Shown in pieces: positions 16,142-27,478 of a DNA stretch of 64,000 nt (position 1 is its first letter; each line of letters begins with the position of its first letter). The DNA comes from Pseudomonas sp. F(2018) (GTDB lineage Bacteria; Pseudomonadota; Gammaproteobacteria; Pseudomonadales; Pseudomonadaceae): NCBI RefSeq assembly GCF_005508865.1, contig NZ_SCOM01000003.1, forward strand, positions 434,001 to 498,000, read 5' to 3'. A model generated the notes under the pieces. The model saw only the letters and a list, made by a program, of their open reading frames with translations. It did no database searches and was not told the origin of the DNA. The position numbers and the translations under genes are program-made.

Positions 16142-16249
16142 GGGCGGTGCTGGCGATTGGACTGCCGCAAGGTTAACAAGAAGCGCCGCCGGCGCGGATT
16201 TTTTGCTACCGTGCCGGCGCCGACATAACAACGACGCAAGGAGCGCAAC

Positions 16250-16987
16250 ATGGCATCTGGCAACCCCTCGCTTTCCGAAAAAGCCTTCAGCAACCTGGAT
16301 GTATCCGCAGACCCCATGACCCTCGGCGGCACCGTCAACAAGACGGCCATGCTGCTGGCCCTGACGCTGATCTCGGCGGTCTGGGTGTGGAACAGCTACT
16401 TCAGCAACCCCGAGGCGGCCGCCGGCCTGATGCCCTGGGTGCTGGGCAGCGCCATCGGCGGCTTCCTGCTGTCGCTGATCATCATCTTCGCCAAGCGCAC
16501 CGCACCCTACCTGGCTCCGCTGCATGCGCTGGTCGAGGGCGTGTTCGTCGGCGCCATCTCGGCGTTCTACGAGGCCAAGTACCCGGGCATCGTCGTGCAG
16601 GCCGTGGCACTGACCTTCGGCACCCTGTTCTGCCTGCTGGCCGCGTACCGCAGCGGGCTGATCCGCGCCACCGAGAACTTCAAGCTGGGCGTGGTCGCCG
16701 CCACCGGCGCCATCTGCCTGCTGTACCTGGTCAACCTGGGCCTGCGCCTGTTCACCGACCTGTCGATCCCGTTCATCCACGAGAGCGGCGTGCTCGGCAT
16801 CTGCTTCAGCCTGTTCGTGGTGGTGATCGCCGCGCTCAACCTGGTGCTGGATTTCGACTTCATCGAACAGGGCGTCGAGCAGCAGTGCCCGAAATACATG
16901 GAGTGGTACGCCGCCTTCGGCCTGATGCTGACCCTGGTCTGGCTGTACCTGGAAATCCTCCGCCTGCTGGCCAAGCTGCGCCGCTGA
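16250..16987 (+). CDS. Bax inhibitor-1/YccA family membrane protein
   Basis: A 245-residue protein with seven predicted membrane helices after a hydrophilic N-terminus of about 30 residues (MASGNPSLSEKAF). The family signature includes the central ALVEGVFVGAISAFYEAKYPGIVVQAV segment and an acidic, helix-ending DFDFIEQGVEQQCPKYMEWYAAFGL near the C-terminus. Members regulate membrane proteostasis or calcium leak; the function in Pseudomonas is not settled. It has a good AAGGAG ribosome binding site and is transcribed away from recC. Confidence 0.88.
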   Translation: MASGNPSLSEKAFSNLDVSADPMTLGGTVNKTAMLLALTLISAVWVWNSYFSNPEAAAGLMPWVLGSAIGGFLLSLIIIFAKRTAPYLAPLHALVEGVFVGAISAFYEAKYPGIVVQAVALTFGTLFCLLAAYRSGLIRATENFKLGVVAATGAICLLYLVNLGLRLFTDLSIPFIHESGVLGICFSLFVVVIAALNLVLDFDFIEQGVEQQCPKYMEWYAAFGLMLTLVWLYLEILRLLAKLRR

Positions 16988-17164
16988 GACACCCGCGCAC
17001 GGAGCGCCGCTCGGCGACTCCGTGCCGCCGCCATCCGCAGGGCGAGGTCGATGTAGCGCAGCGAGGCTGAACGGCTGGCGCTGTCACCGATCTACAACTA
17101 AAGCTAAACAGGAGGGCGCCGGAAACCGCACCCATCGAAGAAGAGCGAGCCCCGAGGCTGCGCC

Positions 17165-18847
17165 ATGCTGACCCTGCTCAATCTGTTGTCCGCCATCGCC
17201 CTGCTGGTGTGGGGCACCCATATCGTGCGCACCGGCATCCTGCGGGTGTATGGCTCGCAGCTGCGGCGCATCCTCAGCCACAGCGTGGCGCGGCGGCCGC
17301 AGGCGTTTGCCGCGGGCATCGGCGTCACCGCCCTGGTGCAGAGCAGCAACGCCACCGCCCTGCTGGTCACCTCCTTCGTCGCCCAGGACCTGATGGCGCT
17401 GGCCCCGGCCCTGGCGATCATGCTCGGTGCCGACGTCGGTACCGCGCTGATGGCGCGGGTGCTCACCCTCGACCTGTCCTGGCTGTCGCCGCTGCTGATC
17501 TTCGTCGGCGTAGTGCTGTTCCTCTCGCGCAAGCAGAGCCGCCTGGGCCAGATCGGCCGGGTGGCGATCGGCCTCGGCCTGCTGATCCTGGCCCTGCAGC
17601 TGATCGTCCAGGCCGCCCGGCCGATCGCCGAATCCCACAGCATCGAGGCGCTGTTCGCCTCGCTGACCGGCGACCTGCTGCTGGACGCCCTGGTCGGCGC
17701 GCTGTTCGCCCTCATCACCTATTCCAGCCTGGCCGCCGTGCTGCTCACCGCGACCCTGGCCGGCAGCGGCATGATCAGCCTGCCGGTGGCCATCGGCCTG
17801 GTCATCGGCGCCAATATCGGCAGCGGCGTGCTGGCGCTGATCAACAGCAGCATGCAGTCGGCGGCCGGGCGCCGGGTGGCCGTGGGCAGCCTGCTGTACA
17901 AGCTGCTCGGCCTGCTCCTGGTACTGCCGCTGGTGGAACCGCTGGTGCACTGGATGGAACAGCTGGACTGGTCCGCCGCGACCCTGGTGATCGGCTTCCA
18001 CCTGGCCTACAACAGCCTGCGCTGCCTGCTGATGCTGCCCAGCGTGGGGCTGATGGCGCGTCTGTGCAGCCTGCTGCTGCCGGAGCGGACGCGCGACGAA
18101 GGCGTGGCCCGGCCGCGCCATCTCGACCGCACGGCGTTGGAGACGCCGAGCCTGGCGCTGGCCAATGCGGTGCGCGAGACCCTGCGCATTGGCGACCTGG
18201 TGGAGCAGATGCTGGTGCACCTGCGCGAGGTGCTGCGCGGCGGCTCCGGCGAGGCCAGCCAGCAGTTGCGCCGCCTGGACGACGACGTCGATGCGCTGTA
18301 CGGCGCGGTCAAGCTGTACCTGGCGCAGATGCCGCGCGACGACCTGCCGGCCCACGACAGTCGGCGCTGGGCGGAGATCATCGAGCTGGCGGTGAACCTG
18401 GAGCATGCCGGCGACCTGATCGAGCAGATGGCCGGCAAGCTCGACAATCACAAGCGCGCCCGCCACTACAGTTTTTCCGACAGCGGCCTGGAGGAGCTCA
18501 GCGGCCTGCACGAGCTGCTGGCCAACAACCTGCGTCTGGGCCTCAACGTGTTCCTCAACGGCAACCGCGACAATGCCCAGCGCCTGCTGCAGGAGAAACG
18601 CCGCTTCCGCCGCGAGGAGCGCAAGCTGGCCCACGCCCATGTCGGCCGCCTCAGCCGCCAGGTGGTGCAGAGCATCGAGACCAGCGCCCTGCACCTGGAG
18701 CTGATCGCCGACATGAAGCGCCTCAACTCGCTGTTCTGCGGCAGCGCCTATGTGGTGCTGGAGGACATAGGCAGCGACGGCGCGCAGGAAGAGGAGAACG
18801 GCGCCGCGCTGCCCCCGGAAAATGGCGAGGCGCCGCCAGCTGCCTGA
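17165..18847 (+). CDS. Na/Pi cotransporter family protein with C-terminal PhoU-like domain
   Basis: A 560-residue protein. Residues 1-310 carry two related repeats of Na/Pi-cotransporter helices, each with the QSSNATALLVTSF / TYSSLAAVLLTATL signature (about residues 58 and 186). Residues 340-540 are a PhoU-like helical bundle rich in acidic and Arg residues. Proteins of this NptA/YjbB-like group move phosphate with sodium, often as an export valve under phosphate excess; the PhoU part suggests coupling to phosphate status. The 177 bases before it (16988-17164) hold no gene that I can support. Confidence 0.9.
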   Translation: MLTLLNLLSAIALLVWGTHIVRTGILRVYGSQLRRILSHSVARRPQAFAAGIGVTALVQSSNATALLVTSFVAQDLMALAPALAIMLGADVGTALMARVLTLDLSWLSPLLIFVGVVLFLSRKQSRLGQIGRVAIGLGLLILALQLIVQAARPIAESHSIEALFASLTGDLLLDALVGALFALITYSSLAAVLLTATLAGSGMISLPVAIGLVIGANIGSGVLALINSSMQSAAGRRVAVGSLLYKLLGLLLVLPLVEPLVHWMEQLDWSAATLVIGFHLAYNSLRCLLMLPSVGLMARLCSLLLPERTRDEGVARPRHLDRTALETPSLALANAVRETLRIGDLVEQMLVHLREVLRGGSGEASQQLRRLDDDVDALYGAVKLYLAQMPRDDLPAHDSRRWAEIIELAVNLEHAGDLIEQMAGKLDNHKRARHYSFSDSGLEELSGLHELLANNLRLGLNVFLNGNRDNAQRLLQEKRRFRREERKLAHAHVGRLSRQVVQSIETSALHLELIADMKRLNSLFCGSAYVVLEDIGSDGAQEEENGAALPPENGEAPPAA

Positions 18848-18850
18848 GAC

Positions 18851-19591
18851 TCAGTGCTTCAGGTAGCCAGCCTTGATCCGCTCCAGGCTGCCGTCGTCGC
18901 GCATGCCCTGTACCGCCGCGCCCAGGCGCTTCACCACGTTCGGATCGCAGAGCCGCGAGCAGGCCAGGTACTGCCCGGTGGAGCCGAGCAGCTCGCTCTG
19001 CACCAGATGCAGGCCGCCCTCCTGGCGCTGCAGCAGCTCGGCCTCCAGCACCGGGTTGTACCAGGCATCGACCCGCCCGGCGCGCACCATGTGCAGCGCC
19101 GAGGGCCCTTGGTTGACCTCGACAATCTGCGCCGGCGCGAAGCCTCGGGCGAGCAGGATGCTGTGTCCGGCGGAGCCACGCGATACGGCGATGCTGCGCA
19201 GCGCACGAGCCTCGGCGAAGGAGCCGAGCCGCCGCGAGCGGGTGTAGAAGGCGCGCTCCACCCGCATGATCTCGGCGATCCAGGTGAACTGTGGCTCGCG
19301 CTCGGGCAGCCGCGCCAGGGGAATGATCAAGGTGTCCTGCAGCCCCGGCACCAGCGCCAGGGCCCGCGGGCTGGGCACCACCACCAGCTGGTGGGCGTAG
19401 CCGGCGCGGCGCAGGGCCTCGAGGGTGATGTCGCCGACTATGCCCTTGCGCTCGGCCTGGTTGATGGTGATCGGCGGCACCTCCATCAGGTACAGCGGCA
19501 GCCCCTCGGCCGCCTGGCCGACGGCCGCCGGCAGCGCCGCCAGGGCGCCCAGGGCCGCTCGCCAGCCCGCCATCCATTGCCACCGCGTCAT
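18851..19591 (-). CDS. Periplasmic solute-binding protein, amino-acid ABC transporter type (SBP_bac_3)
   Basis: A 246-residue exported protein with a signal peptide (MTRWQWMAGWRAALG...AAVGQA). The mature part begins with EGLPLYLMEVPPITINQAERKGIVGDITLEALRRAG, the usual opening of family 3 solute-binding proteins. The ligand-binding arginine expected in true amino-acid binders is not obvious. No permease or ATPase lies nearby, so this may be an orphan sensor-type binding protein. The start ATG 19591 has a GAGGG ribosome binding site. Its stop is 3 bases from the convergent symporter gene. Confidence 0.8.
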   Translation of the reverse strand: MTRWQWMAGWRAALGALAALPAAVGQAAEGLPLYLMEVPPITINQAERKGIVGDITLEALRRAGYAHQLVVVPSPRALALVPGLQDTLIIPLARLPEREPQFTWIAEIMRVERAFYTRSRRLGSFAEARALRSIAVSRGSAGHSILLARGFAPAQIVEVNQGPSALHMVRAGRVDAWYNPVLEAELLQRQEGGLHLVQSELLGSTGQYLACSRLCDPNVVKRLGAAVQGMRDDGSLERIKAGYLKH

Positions 19592-19718
19592 CGACTGCCC
19601 TCTTTCCGCATGCCCTGAAGTGTTGACCCGGTCATCGCGTCGCGCCAGTGCGCCGCGCCATGACGGCGATGCTGCTGGTATCCTGCCGCCCCCGATCACG
19701 CCTGCCGCCACCTCTCCG

Positions 19719-20723
19719 ATGCCGCACTGGAAACCCCACCTGCTTCGCCTGCTCGCCCTGCTGCAACGCTACCCCGGTCTGATCGCCGCGTTCGGTTTCT
19801 GCTCAGGTGTGGCCAGCTTCATCCTGGTCGACCGCCAGGCGGGCGTGGGCAAGGTGATCGCCGTGCTGATGCTGCTGAGCTGGGTCTGGCTGCTGCTGGA
19901 GGGCCTGCTGACCCGCAGCGCGGCGCGCTGGCTGGGGATCGAGGTGCCGCCGCTGCTGTTGCGCTACCTGACCCAGCTGATCCACCAGGAAAGCCTGTTC
20001 TTCGCCCTGCCGTTCTTCTTCATCACCACCGCCTGGAACAGCGGCCAGGCGCTGTTCACCGGCCTGCTCGGCGCGGCCGCGCTGCTGGCGATCATCGACC
20101 CGCTCTACTACAAGTGGCTGGCCGCGCGGCGCTGGCTGTACCTGAGCTTCCACAGCCTGGCGCTGTTCGCCGTGCTGCTGGTGGCGCTGCCGCTGATCGT
20201 CCACCTGACCACCGCCGAGAGCTACCGCCTGGCCCTGGGCATCGCCCTGGTGGCGACTCTGCCCAGCCTCGGCAGCAGCCTGCGCATCCAGCGCGGTTGG
20301 CGCTGGGCGACCCTGGCCGGACTGGTCGCCGCCCTCGGCGTCGGCGCCTGGCTGGCGCGGCCCTGGGTGCCGCCGGCGACCCTGTGGCTGACCCAGGTGG
20401 CGGTCACCGAACAACTGCAGGAACGCAAGCCCGGGCGCAGCCTGAAGCAGGTCTCCACCGCCCAACTGCAACAGGCCGGGCTCTACGCCTACACCGCGAT
20501 CAGCGCACCGCGCGGGTTGAACGAACGCATCTATCACGTGTGGAAACGCGACGGCGTAGAGATGGACCGCATCGCCCTGGATATCCACGGCGGGCGCAAG
20601 GCCGGCTACCGGGCCTGGACCCACAAGCGCAACTTCCCCGGCCAGCCGGCAGGCGACTGGCAGGTGCAGGTGGTGACCGAGGCCGGCCAGCAGATCGGCG
20701 TGCTGCGTTTCCGCGTCGACTAG
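19719..20723 (+). CDS. DUF5924 family membrane protein with C-terminal DUF2914-like domain
   Basis: A 334-residue protein. The first 230 residues form about seven membrane helices (LIAAFGFCSGVASFILVD; VIAVLMLLSWVWLLLEGLL; SLFFALPFFFITTAW; and others). The last 90 residues are soluble and match the DUF2914 pattern, a beta-rich periplasmic domain (GLNERIYHVWKRDGVEMDRIALDIHGGRKAGYRAWTHKRNFP). Function unknown. The start at ATG 19719 gives a normal first helix; the upstream open frame is antisense to the binding protein. Confidence 0.78.
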   Translation: MPHWKPHLLRLLALLQRYPGLIAAFGFCSGVASFILVDRQAGVGKVIAVLMLLSWVWLLLEGLLTRSAARWLGIEVPPLLLRYLTQLIHQESLFFALPFFFITTAWNSGQALFTGLLGAAALLAIIDPLYYKWLAARRWLYLSFHSLALFAVLLVALPLIVHLTTAESYRLALGIALVATLPSLGSSLRIQRGWRWATLAGLVAALGVGAWLARPWVPPATLWLTQVAVTEQLQERKPGRSLKQVSTAQLQQAGLYAYTAISAPRGLNERIYHVWKRDGVEMDRIALDIHGGRKAGYRAWTHKRNFPGQPAGDWQVQVVTEAGQQIGVLRFRVD

Positions 20724-20784
20724 TCGCTAGCCAGGGCGGGAGCGCTGCGGCAAGCTGCGCCCAGGCACATCGCAAGGAACGCCC

Positions 20785-21387
20785 ATGCTCAGAACCATCA
20801 CCTGCCTGCTGCTCGTCCTGTTGCTGGGCGGCTGCAGCGACGACTCGCAACCCAGCGCGGCGGAGCGCCAGCTGCTGCTCACCGGCGCCGACTTCGGCTA
20901 CGGCGAGGAGGCCGGCTACTTCAGCAAGACCACCACCTACTGGACCCGCACCACCGACCTGAGCTACGACTCCGAGCCGCTCAGCGGCCTCTACCTGCAC
21001 AGCACCGTGTCGCTCACCCCCAGCGCCGGCGAGGCGCTGATGGCCAGCTACAGCTCGCTGCAGGGCGCCGGCATCGCCCTGGGCCTGCTGGGTGAGGGGG
21101 TGACCGAGGAGGAGATCGAACTGACCCGCAAGCTCGGCAGCCACGCCAAGCTGATCCTGCTGCGCAAGGACGGCGAGCCCATCGGCAACATGTTCTCCGT
21201 CAGCATCGGCAAGAAGCTGCTGTTCACCGTGTTCACCGGCCAGCACCACTTCGACTCGGGGCCAGCCTTCGAGGCCTTTATCGAACCCAAGCTGGCCGCC
21301 CTGGAGGCGCACCAGTACGACGACCCGCTGCTGGAGTGGGGCAAGGGCCTGTTCGCCGACGAGGACGACGAACAGGCAACCCGTTGA
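20785..21387 (+). CDS. Hypothetical lipoprotein
   Basis: A 200-residue protein with a signal peptide and lipobox LLGGC, lipidated Cys at residue 17. Asp residues follow the Cys at positions 19-20, which in enterobacteria can favour inner-membrane retention; in Pseudomonas sorting is less certain. The remainder is a compact alpha/beta-type domain with no motif that I recognise and an acidic C-terminus (FADEDDEQATR). It follows the DUF5924 gene by 61 bases on the same strand and may be co-transcribed with it. Confidence 0.75.
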   Translation: MLRTITCLLLVLLLGGCSDDSQPSAAERQLLLTGADFGYGEEAGYFSKTTTYWTRTTDLSYDSEPLSGLYLHSTVSLTPSAGEALMASYSSLQGAGIALGLLGEGVTEEEIELTRKLGSHAKLILLRKDGEPIGNMFSVSIGKKLLFTVFTGQHHFDSGPAFEAFIEPKLAALEAHQYDDPLLEWGKGLFADEDDEQATR

Positions 21388-21391
21388 GCCG

Positions 21392-23008
21392 CTACAGGCG
21401 GAAGCGCTGCACCATGCCGTTCAGCTCGCTGGCCAGGCGCGCCAGCTGGTCGCTGGCCACCGAGGTTTCCTGGGCGCCGGTGGAGTTCTGCTCGGCGATG
21501 TCGCGGATCGCCACCAGGTTGCGATCCACCTCGCGCGCCACCTGAGCCTGTTCCTCGGCGGCGCTGGCGATCACCAGGTTCATCTCGTTGATCTGCCCGA
21601 CCCGCTCGGCGATCAGCGCCAGGGCACCGTCCGCCTGGCTGGCCATGTCGCTGCTGCGGCTGGCGTACTCGCTACTGGCGCCCATGGCATCTACCGACTC
21701 CTGGCTGGCGCTCTGGATCGCGCTGATCATCCGCTCGATCTCCTGGGTCGAGCTCTGCGTGCGTTGGGCCAGCGCACGCACCTCGTCGGCCACCACGGCG
21801 AAGCCGCGGCCCTGGTCGCCGGCCCGCGCCGCCTCGATGGCGGCGTTGAGCGCCAGCAGGTTGGTCTGCTCGGCGATGGTGCGGATCACCTCCAGCACCC
21901 GGCCGATGGCGATGGCCTCGTCGGCCAGGCGGGCGATGGTGCCCGAGGTGATCTGCAGGCGATCACTGAGCTGCTCGATGGTGCTGCGCGTGGTACTGAC
22001 CTGGCGCCGCCCGGCCTCGGCGGTCTCCTGCGCCTCGCGGGAGGAATCCGAGGTGTGGTTGGCGTTGCGCGCCACCTCGTCCACCGCCGCCGACATCTCG
22101 GTGACAGCGGTGGCGGCCATCTGGATCTCGTCGTTCTGCCGGTTGATGCCCTGGGCCGACTGCTCGGTGACCGCGTGCAGCTGCTCGGCCGCCGAGGCCA
22201 ACTGGGTGGCGGCGCCCTGGATGCCCTGCAGGGTGTCGCGCAGGTTCTCCTGCATCAGCTTGAACGAGGTCTGCACCTCGGTGATCTCGTCGCCGCCGCT
22301 GCACTGCACCGGCTGGCTGAGATCACCGGCGGCGTTGCGCGCCACCACCTCGCGCAGCTCGGTGAGACGCAGGTTGATGCCGCGGCTCATCGTCCAAGCC
22401 TGAATGCCGCCGCCGATCAGCAGCAGCGCCAGCAGCCCGGCGACCAGGTTGAAGTTGCGCTGGTACAGCGCCAGGCCCCGCTCGTACTGACGCTCAGACT
22501 CCTGCAGCTGCACCTCGATCAGCTTGCCGAACTGTTCCGACAGCGGGTCGATGTGCGGATACAGCTCCTGGGCGGTAAAGGCCGCCAGGGCCTCGCCGTC
22601 GTTGGCCCGCAGGATCGCCTTGAGCCGTTGTATCGGTTCATGGGCTTGCTGCATCAGGGGTTGGATCTGCTCGATCAGACGCTTCTCGTCGTCGATCAGG
22701 TGAGTCGCCAGGTAGGTTTTCCAGATCTGCTGGATCTTGCCTTCCGCCAGCTCCACCTGGCTGGCCGCCTCGGCGGCGGGGATGCCGCCGTTGCGCGCCT
22801 TGTGACTGGCGTCGACTATGTTCACCGCGTAGAGATCGGCGATCACCTTGAGGTCGCGCAACGGCACCACGCGATCCAGGTAAACGCTGTTGAGGCCGTC
22901 GAGCACGCCACGCAGGCCGGTGAGGCCGGCGGTGCCGATAGCCAAGCTGCCCGCCATCATCAGGACGATGAGAACGAACAACCTTGTCCGTATGGTCCAG
23001 TTTTTCAT
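21392..23008 (-). CDS. Methyl-accepting chemotaxis protein with four-helix-bundle sensor
   Basis: A 538-residue chemoreceptor: a first membrane helix (residues 8-30), a periplasmic 4HB-type sensor of about 160 residues, a second membrane helix near residue 190-210, HAMP (about 211-265), and a signalling hairpin whose conserved tip [39 protein letters not shown] is near residue 380. There is no C-terminal CheR-tethering pentapeptide. The ligand is not predictable from sequence. Its stop lies 4 bases past the end of the convergent lipoprotein gene. Confidence 0.93.
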   Translation of the reverse strand: MKNWTIRTRLFVLIVLMMAGSLAIGTAGLTGLRGVLDGLNSVYLDRVVPLRDLKVIADLYAVNIVDASHKARNGGIPAAEAASQVELAEGKIQQIWKTYLATHLIDDEKRLIEQIQPLMQQAHEPIQRLKAILRANDGEALAAFTAQELYPHIDPLSEQFGKLIEVQLQESERQYERGLALYQRNFNLVAGLLALLLIGGGIQAWTMSRGINLRLTELREVVARNAAGDLSQPVQCSGGDEITEVQTSFKLMQENLRDTLQGIQGAATQLASAAEQLHAVTEQSAQGINRQNDEIQMAATAVTEMSAAVDEVARNANHTSDSSREAQETAEAGRRQVSTTRSTIEQLSDRLQITSGTIARLADEAIAIGRVLEVIRTIAEQTNLLALNAAIEAARAGDQGRGFAVVADEVRALAQRTQSSTQEIERMISAIQSASQESVDAMGASSEYASRSSDMASQADGALALIAERVGQINEMNLVIASAAEEQAQVAREVDRNLVAIRDIAEQNSTGAQETSVASDQLARLASELNGMVQRFRL

Positions 23009-23115
23009 GGTAGGTCACCTACTACAGGCGCAATGCCTACCAGAACCATAGCTGCGTTTTGCCAGCATTGCAGGCCGGCGCATGCATCAGCGATGCATGG
23101 CGCCGGCCGCTGGTC

Positions 23116-24297
23116 TCACGCCTCCAGCGCGGACGCCGGACCGAAGAACTCGTAGCGGGTCTGCGCCTCCGGCACCCCCAGCTCGCGCAGGTTGCGCTTG
23201 AGCGCGGCCATGAACGGCTTGGGCCCGAGGAAATAGGCATCCAGGTCGCGCTCGGCCGGCAGCCATGCACGCAGGCGCTCCAGGCCGAGGCGGCCGTGCG
23301 CATCGGCGCCGTCGTCCGGGCGCGCCTCCTCGAAGCAGTAGAAGCGCTGCAGCTGCGGATGCGCCGCCGCCAGCTCGTCCACCCGCGCGGCAAAGGCCTG
23401 CACGCCGGCATGCCGCGCGCAGTGGATGAAGCGGATCGGCCGGCCGCTGTGCACCGCCGCCTCCAGCATGGTCATCAGCGGAGTGATGCCGACGCCGGCG
23501 CTGATCAGCACCAGCGGCTTGCTCGAAGGGGTGAGGGTGAACTCGCCGGCCGGGATGAACAGCTCCAGCTCGTCGCCTTCGCCGACCCGGTCGTGCAGGT
23601 GGTTGGACACCCGGCCGCCCGGCTCGCGTTTGACGCTGATGCGGTACTCGCGACCATCGGGACCGGCGGACAGCGAGTAGTTACGGCGTACTTCCTCGCC
23701 CTCCAGCGTCAGGCGCAGGCCGATGTACTGGCCGGGAATGAAGTCGAGGATGGCGCCGCCGTCGACCGGCTGCAGGTGGAAGGAAGTGATCTCCTCGCTC
23801 TCGCGTACCTTGCGCGCCACGCGGAAGGCGCGGCCACCACGCCAGCCGCCCGGGGCACGCTCACTGGCGGAGTAAACCTCCTCCTCGGCGCCGATCAGCA
23901 GGTCGGCCAGCTGGCCGTAGGCGGCGGCCCAGGCGGCGATCACTTCATCCGTAGCGATTTCGGCGCCGAGCACTTCGCGAATGGCGCGCAGCAGGCAGCT
24001 GCCGACGATCGGATAGTGCTCGGGGAGGATCTGCAGCGACACGTGCTTCTGCACGATCTGCCCGACCAGCGGGCCAAGGGCCTGCAGGCGGTCGATGTGC
24101 TTGGCGTACATCAGCACGCCGTTGGCCAGGGCCCGCGGCTGGTCGCCGCTGGCCTGGTGCGCCTGGTTGAACAGGGGGCGCACCTGGGGGTATTCGCCGA
24201 GCATCATGCGGTAGAAATGGGTGGTCAGCGCCTCGCCGCCGCTTTCCAGCAGGGGCACGGTGGCCTTGACGAGGGCGATGTGTTCGTTGGACAACAT
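23116..24297 (-). CDS. hmp: Flavohaemoprotein, nitric oxide dioxygenase
   Basis: A 393-residue enzyme (called fhp in P. aeruginosa) that oxidises nitric oxide to nitrate with NAD(P)H and oxygen. The globin domain (1-135) has Tyr29 in the B helix (TTHFYRMML) and the proximal His85 (QKHVSLQILPEHYPIVG). The FAD domain has RRNYSLS near residue 205, and the NAD domain has LVLISAGVGITPLMTMLE near 265 and the terminal PETRYEFFGP-like segment (AQTRYEFFGP). The start ATG 24297 is preceded by AGAGGAA. The gene is divergent from norR, across a region with a complete set of sigma-54 control elements, so it should be induced by nitric oxide. Confidence 0.96.
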   Translation of the reverse strand: MLSNEHIALVKATVPLLESGGEALTTHFYRMMLGEYPQVRPLFNQAHQASGDQPRALANGVLMYAKHIDRLQALGPLVGQIVQKHVSLQILPEHYPIVGSCLLRAIREVLGAEIATDEVIAAWAAAYGQLADLLIGAEEEVYSASERAPGGWRGGRAFRVARKVRESEEITSFHLQPVDGGAILDFIPGQYIGLRLTLEGEEVRRNYSLSAGPDGREYRISVKREPGGRVSNHLHDRVGEGDELELFIPAGEFTLTPSSKPLVLISAGVGITPLMTMLEAAVHSGRPIRFIHCARHAGVQAFAARVDELAAAHPQLQRFYCFEEARPDDGADAHGRLGLERLRAWLPAERDLDAYFLGPKPFMAALKRNLRELGVPEAQTRYEFFGPASALEA

Positions 24298-24340
24298 ATG
24301 GGTATTCCTCTTGCACGCAGGGTTTTCTGTCAGAGGAATA

Positions 24341-24356
24341 TCAGGATTTATGCCAA
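24341..24356 (-). promoter_or_regulatory. Candidate -24/-12 (sigma-54) promoter of hmp
   Basis: On the minus strand the bases TTGGCATAAATCCTGA match the -24 element TGGCA fully. The -12 element reads TGA where TGC is usual, with correct 10-base spacing after GG. It lies 44 bases before the hmp start and downstream of the NorR-type sites. Confidence 0.6.
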
Positions 24357-24372
24357 TATATTTATCCTTATA

Positions 24373-24385
24373 AATCATATATTTA
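24373..24385. promoter_or_regulatory. Candidate IHF site between NorR sites and hmp promoter
   Basis: AATCATATATTTA matches the IHF consensus WATCAANNNNTTR with one mismatch, inside the most AT-rich stretch of the window. The position between enhancer sites and the -24/-12 element is where a DNA bend is usually needed. Confidence 0.5.
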
Positions 24386-24396
24386 TGTTATTCATA

Positions 24397-24437
24397 GTCG
24401 ATTGAACAACAGGTCATATCGACATCACGGAGTCACG

Positions 24438-24442
<5 letters not shown>
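24397..24442. promoter_or_regulatory. Three NorR-type operator sites (GT-N7-AC)
   Basis: GTCGATTGAAC (24397-24407), GTCATATCGAC (24413-24423) and GTCACGATGAC (24432-24442) all fit the NorR core GT-N7-AC, and the last two are GTC-N5-GAC inverted repeats. E. coli NorR needs three such sites upstream of its sigma-54 promoter. The third overlaps the norR start codon, which suggests that NorR also limits its own synthesis. Confidence 0.8.
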
Positions 24443-26003
<1,561 letters not shown>

Positions 26004-26019
26004 GAGCTCGGCGTGGGGA

Positions 26020-26051
26020 GGTGGGCTGCCCGCTGCGCGGGCGAGGCCACC
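26020..26051. repeat. Imperfect intergenic palindrome after norR
   Basis: Nested inverted repeats GGTGG...CCACC and CCCGC-TGC-GCGGG lie between the convergent norR and nucleoside-recognition genes. It may be a REP-like unit or a weak terminator; there is no T run. Confidence 0.45.
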
Positions 26052-26124
26052 CTACGATGGCCGCCAGCTCGGCGCTGAAGTAGGTGGGCCACTCGCCGCA
26101 GGCAGCACACCAAACGAGCTCCCC

Positions 26125-27351
26125 TCAGCCGAAGAACCAGTAGCAGATCAGGATCGAGGCGATCACTCCGACCAGGTCGGCGAACAGGGCGCAGCCCACC
26201 GCGTGGCGGGCGCGCTGGATGCCCACCGAGCCGAAGTACACGGCCAGCACATAGAAGGTGGTCTCGGTGCTGCCCTGCATGGTCGCCGCGATCAGCGCCG
26301 GGAAGCTGTCGACGCCCTGGGTCTGCATGGTCTCGATCAGCATGGCCCGCGCCGCGCTGCCGGAGAACGGCTTGACCAGGCCGGTGGGCAGCGCCTCGAC
26401 GAAGCGGCTGTCCCAGCCCAGGCCCTCGACGCACCAGCGGATGCCGTCGAGCAGCACGTCCAGCGCCCCCGAGGCGCGCAGCACGCCCACCGCGCAGAGC
26501 ATGGCGACCAGGTAGGGCAGCAGGTTCTTGGCGACCTCGAAACCTTCCTTGGCACCCTCGACGAAACTCTCGTACACCGGCACCCGCTTCAGCGCGCCGA
26601 GCAGCAGGAAGCATAGGATCAGGCCGAACAGGGTAAGGTTGCCGAGCAGCGAGGACAGCGCGGTCAGCGCCGTGGCGGAGAGACCGGCCAGCACGGCCAT
26701 AAAGCCGCCGATCAGCAGCGCAGCGCCACCGAACCAGGCCAGCAGCACCGGGTCCCACAGGCGCAGGCGCTGCATCACGCCCACCGCCAGCAGGGCGCTG
26801 AGGGTGGACACGGCATTGGCCAGGAGGATCGGCAGGAACACCAGGGCCGGGTCTTCGGCGCCCTGTTGCGCGCGGTACATGAAGATCGATACCGGCAGCA
26901 GGACGAACGACGAGGCGTTCATCACCATGAACAGCACCTGGGCATTGGTCGCCGAGGTGGGATTGGGGTTGAGCTCCTGCAGCGCCTTCATCGCGCGCAG
27001 GCCGATGGGCGTGGCGGCATTGTCCAGGCCCAGGCCGTTGGCGGTGAAGCTGAGGGTGACCAGGCCGAGCGAGTGATGGCCGCGCGGCACGTCCGGCATC
27101 AGCCGGGCGAACAGCGGGCCGAGCAGGCGGGCAAGCACCTCGACCAGGCCGGCCTTCTCGGCGATGCGCAGAAAACCCAGCCACAGCGTGAGCGTGCCGA
27201 ACAGCAGGATCATCACATCGACGGAGGTCTTGGCCATGGTGAACAGGCTCTCCACCATGGAGGCCCACACCGTGGCGTCCCCGCCGATCCAGCGCACCAG
27301 GGCGGCCAGCGCGGCCACCACGAAAAACCCCAGCCACAGGCCGTTGAGCAT
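26125..27351 (-). CDS. Nucleoside-recognition (Gate) domain membrane protein, SpmA-SpmB fusion type
   Basis: A 408-residue protein with about ten membrane helices made of two Gate-type halves. The N-terminal half has LTLWLGFLRIAEKAGLVEVLARLLGPLFARLMP and the LGLDNAATPIGLRAMKAL segment of spore maturation protein A. The C-terminal half has LVKPFSGSAARAMLIETM and AATMQGSTETTFYVLAVYFGSVGIQRARHA of spore maturation protein B. In Bacillus these are separate proteins; Gram-negative bacteria often carry the fused form. The transported substrate is unknown. Confidence 0.85.
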   Translation of the reverse strand: MLNGLWLGFFVVAALAALVRWIGGDATVWASMVESLFTMAKTSVDVMILLFGTLTLWLGFLRIAEKAGLVEVLARLLGPLFARLMPDVPRGHHSLGLVTLSFTANGLGLDNAATPIGLRAMKALQELNPNPTSATNAQVLFMVMNASSFVLLPVSIFMYRAQQGAEDPALVFLPILLANAVSTLSALLAVGVMQRLRLWDPVLLAWFGGAALLIGGFMAVLAGLSATALTALSSLLGNLTLFGLILCFLLLGALKRVPVYESFVEGAKEGFEVAKNLLPYLVAMLCAVGVLRASGALDVLLDGIRWCVEGLGWDSRFVEALPTGLVKPFSGSAARAMLIETMQTQGVDSFPALIAATMQGSTETTFYVLAVYFGSVGIQRARHAVGCALFADLVGVIASILICYWFFG

Positions 27352-27478
27352 GCTTCATCTCCCCACAGGTGCAGGGATGATAGCGCGCCCGCCCCCCCGT
27401 CAGGCCAGCGCCTGCCGGGCTTTGTTACAGACACACGCCTGCGCCGGGCGGTACGGCCGCCCGGCGCTCGCGGTCAGG

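Noticed and set aside
16183..16206. GCGCC-GCC-GGCGC hairpin followed by a T run in the recC / BI-1 divergent gap, like a terminator or attenuator.
   Set aside because: It points into a promoter region with no upstream plus-strand gene or leader peptide to terminate; the stem is only five pairs. I keep it as possible but unsupported.
16142..16780. In-frame upstream extension of recC.
   Set aside because: It is antisense to the BI-1/YccA gene and begins with low-complexity Gln/Asp-rich sequence; RecC starts with MLSLYHAP at 16141.
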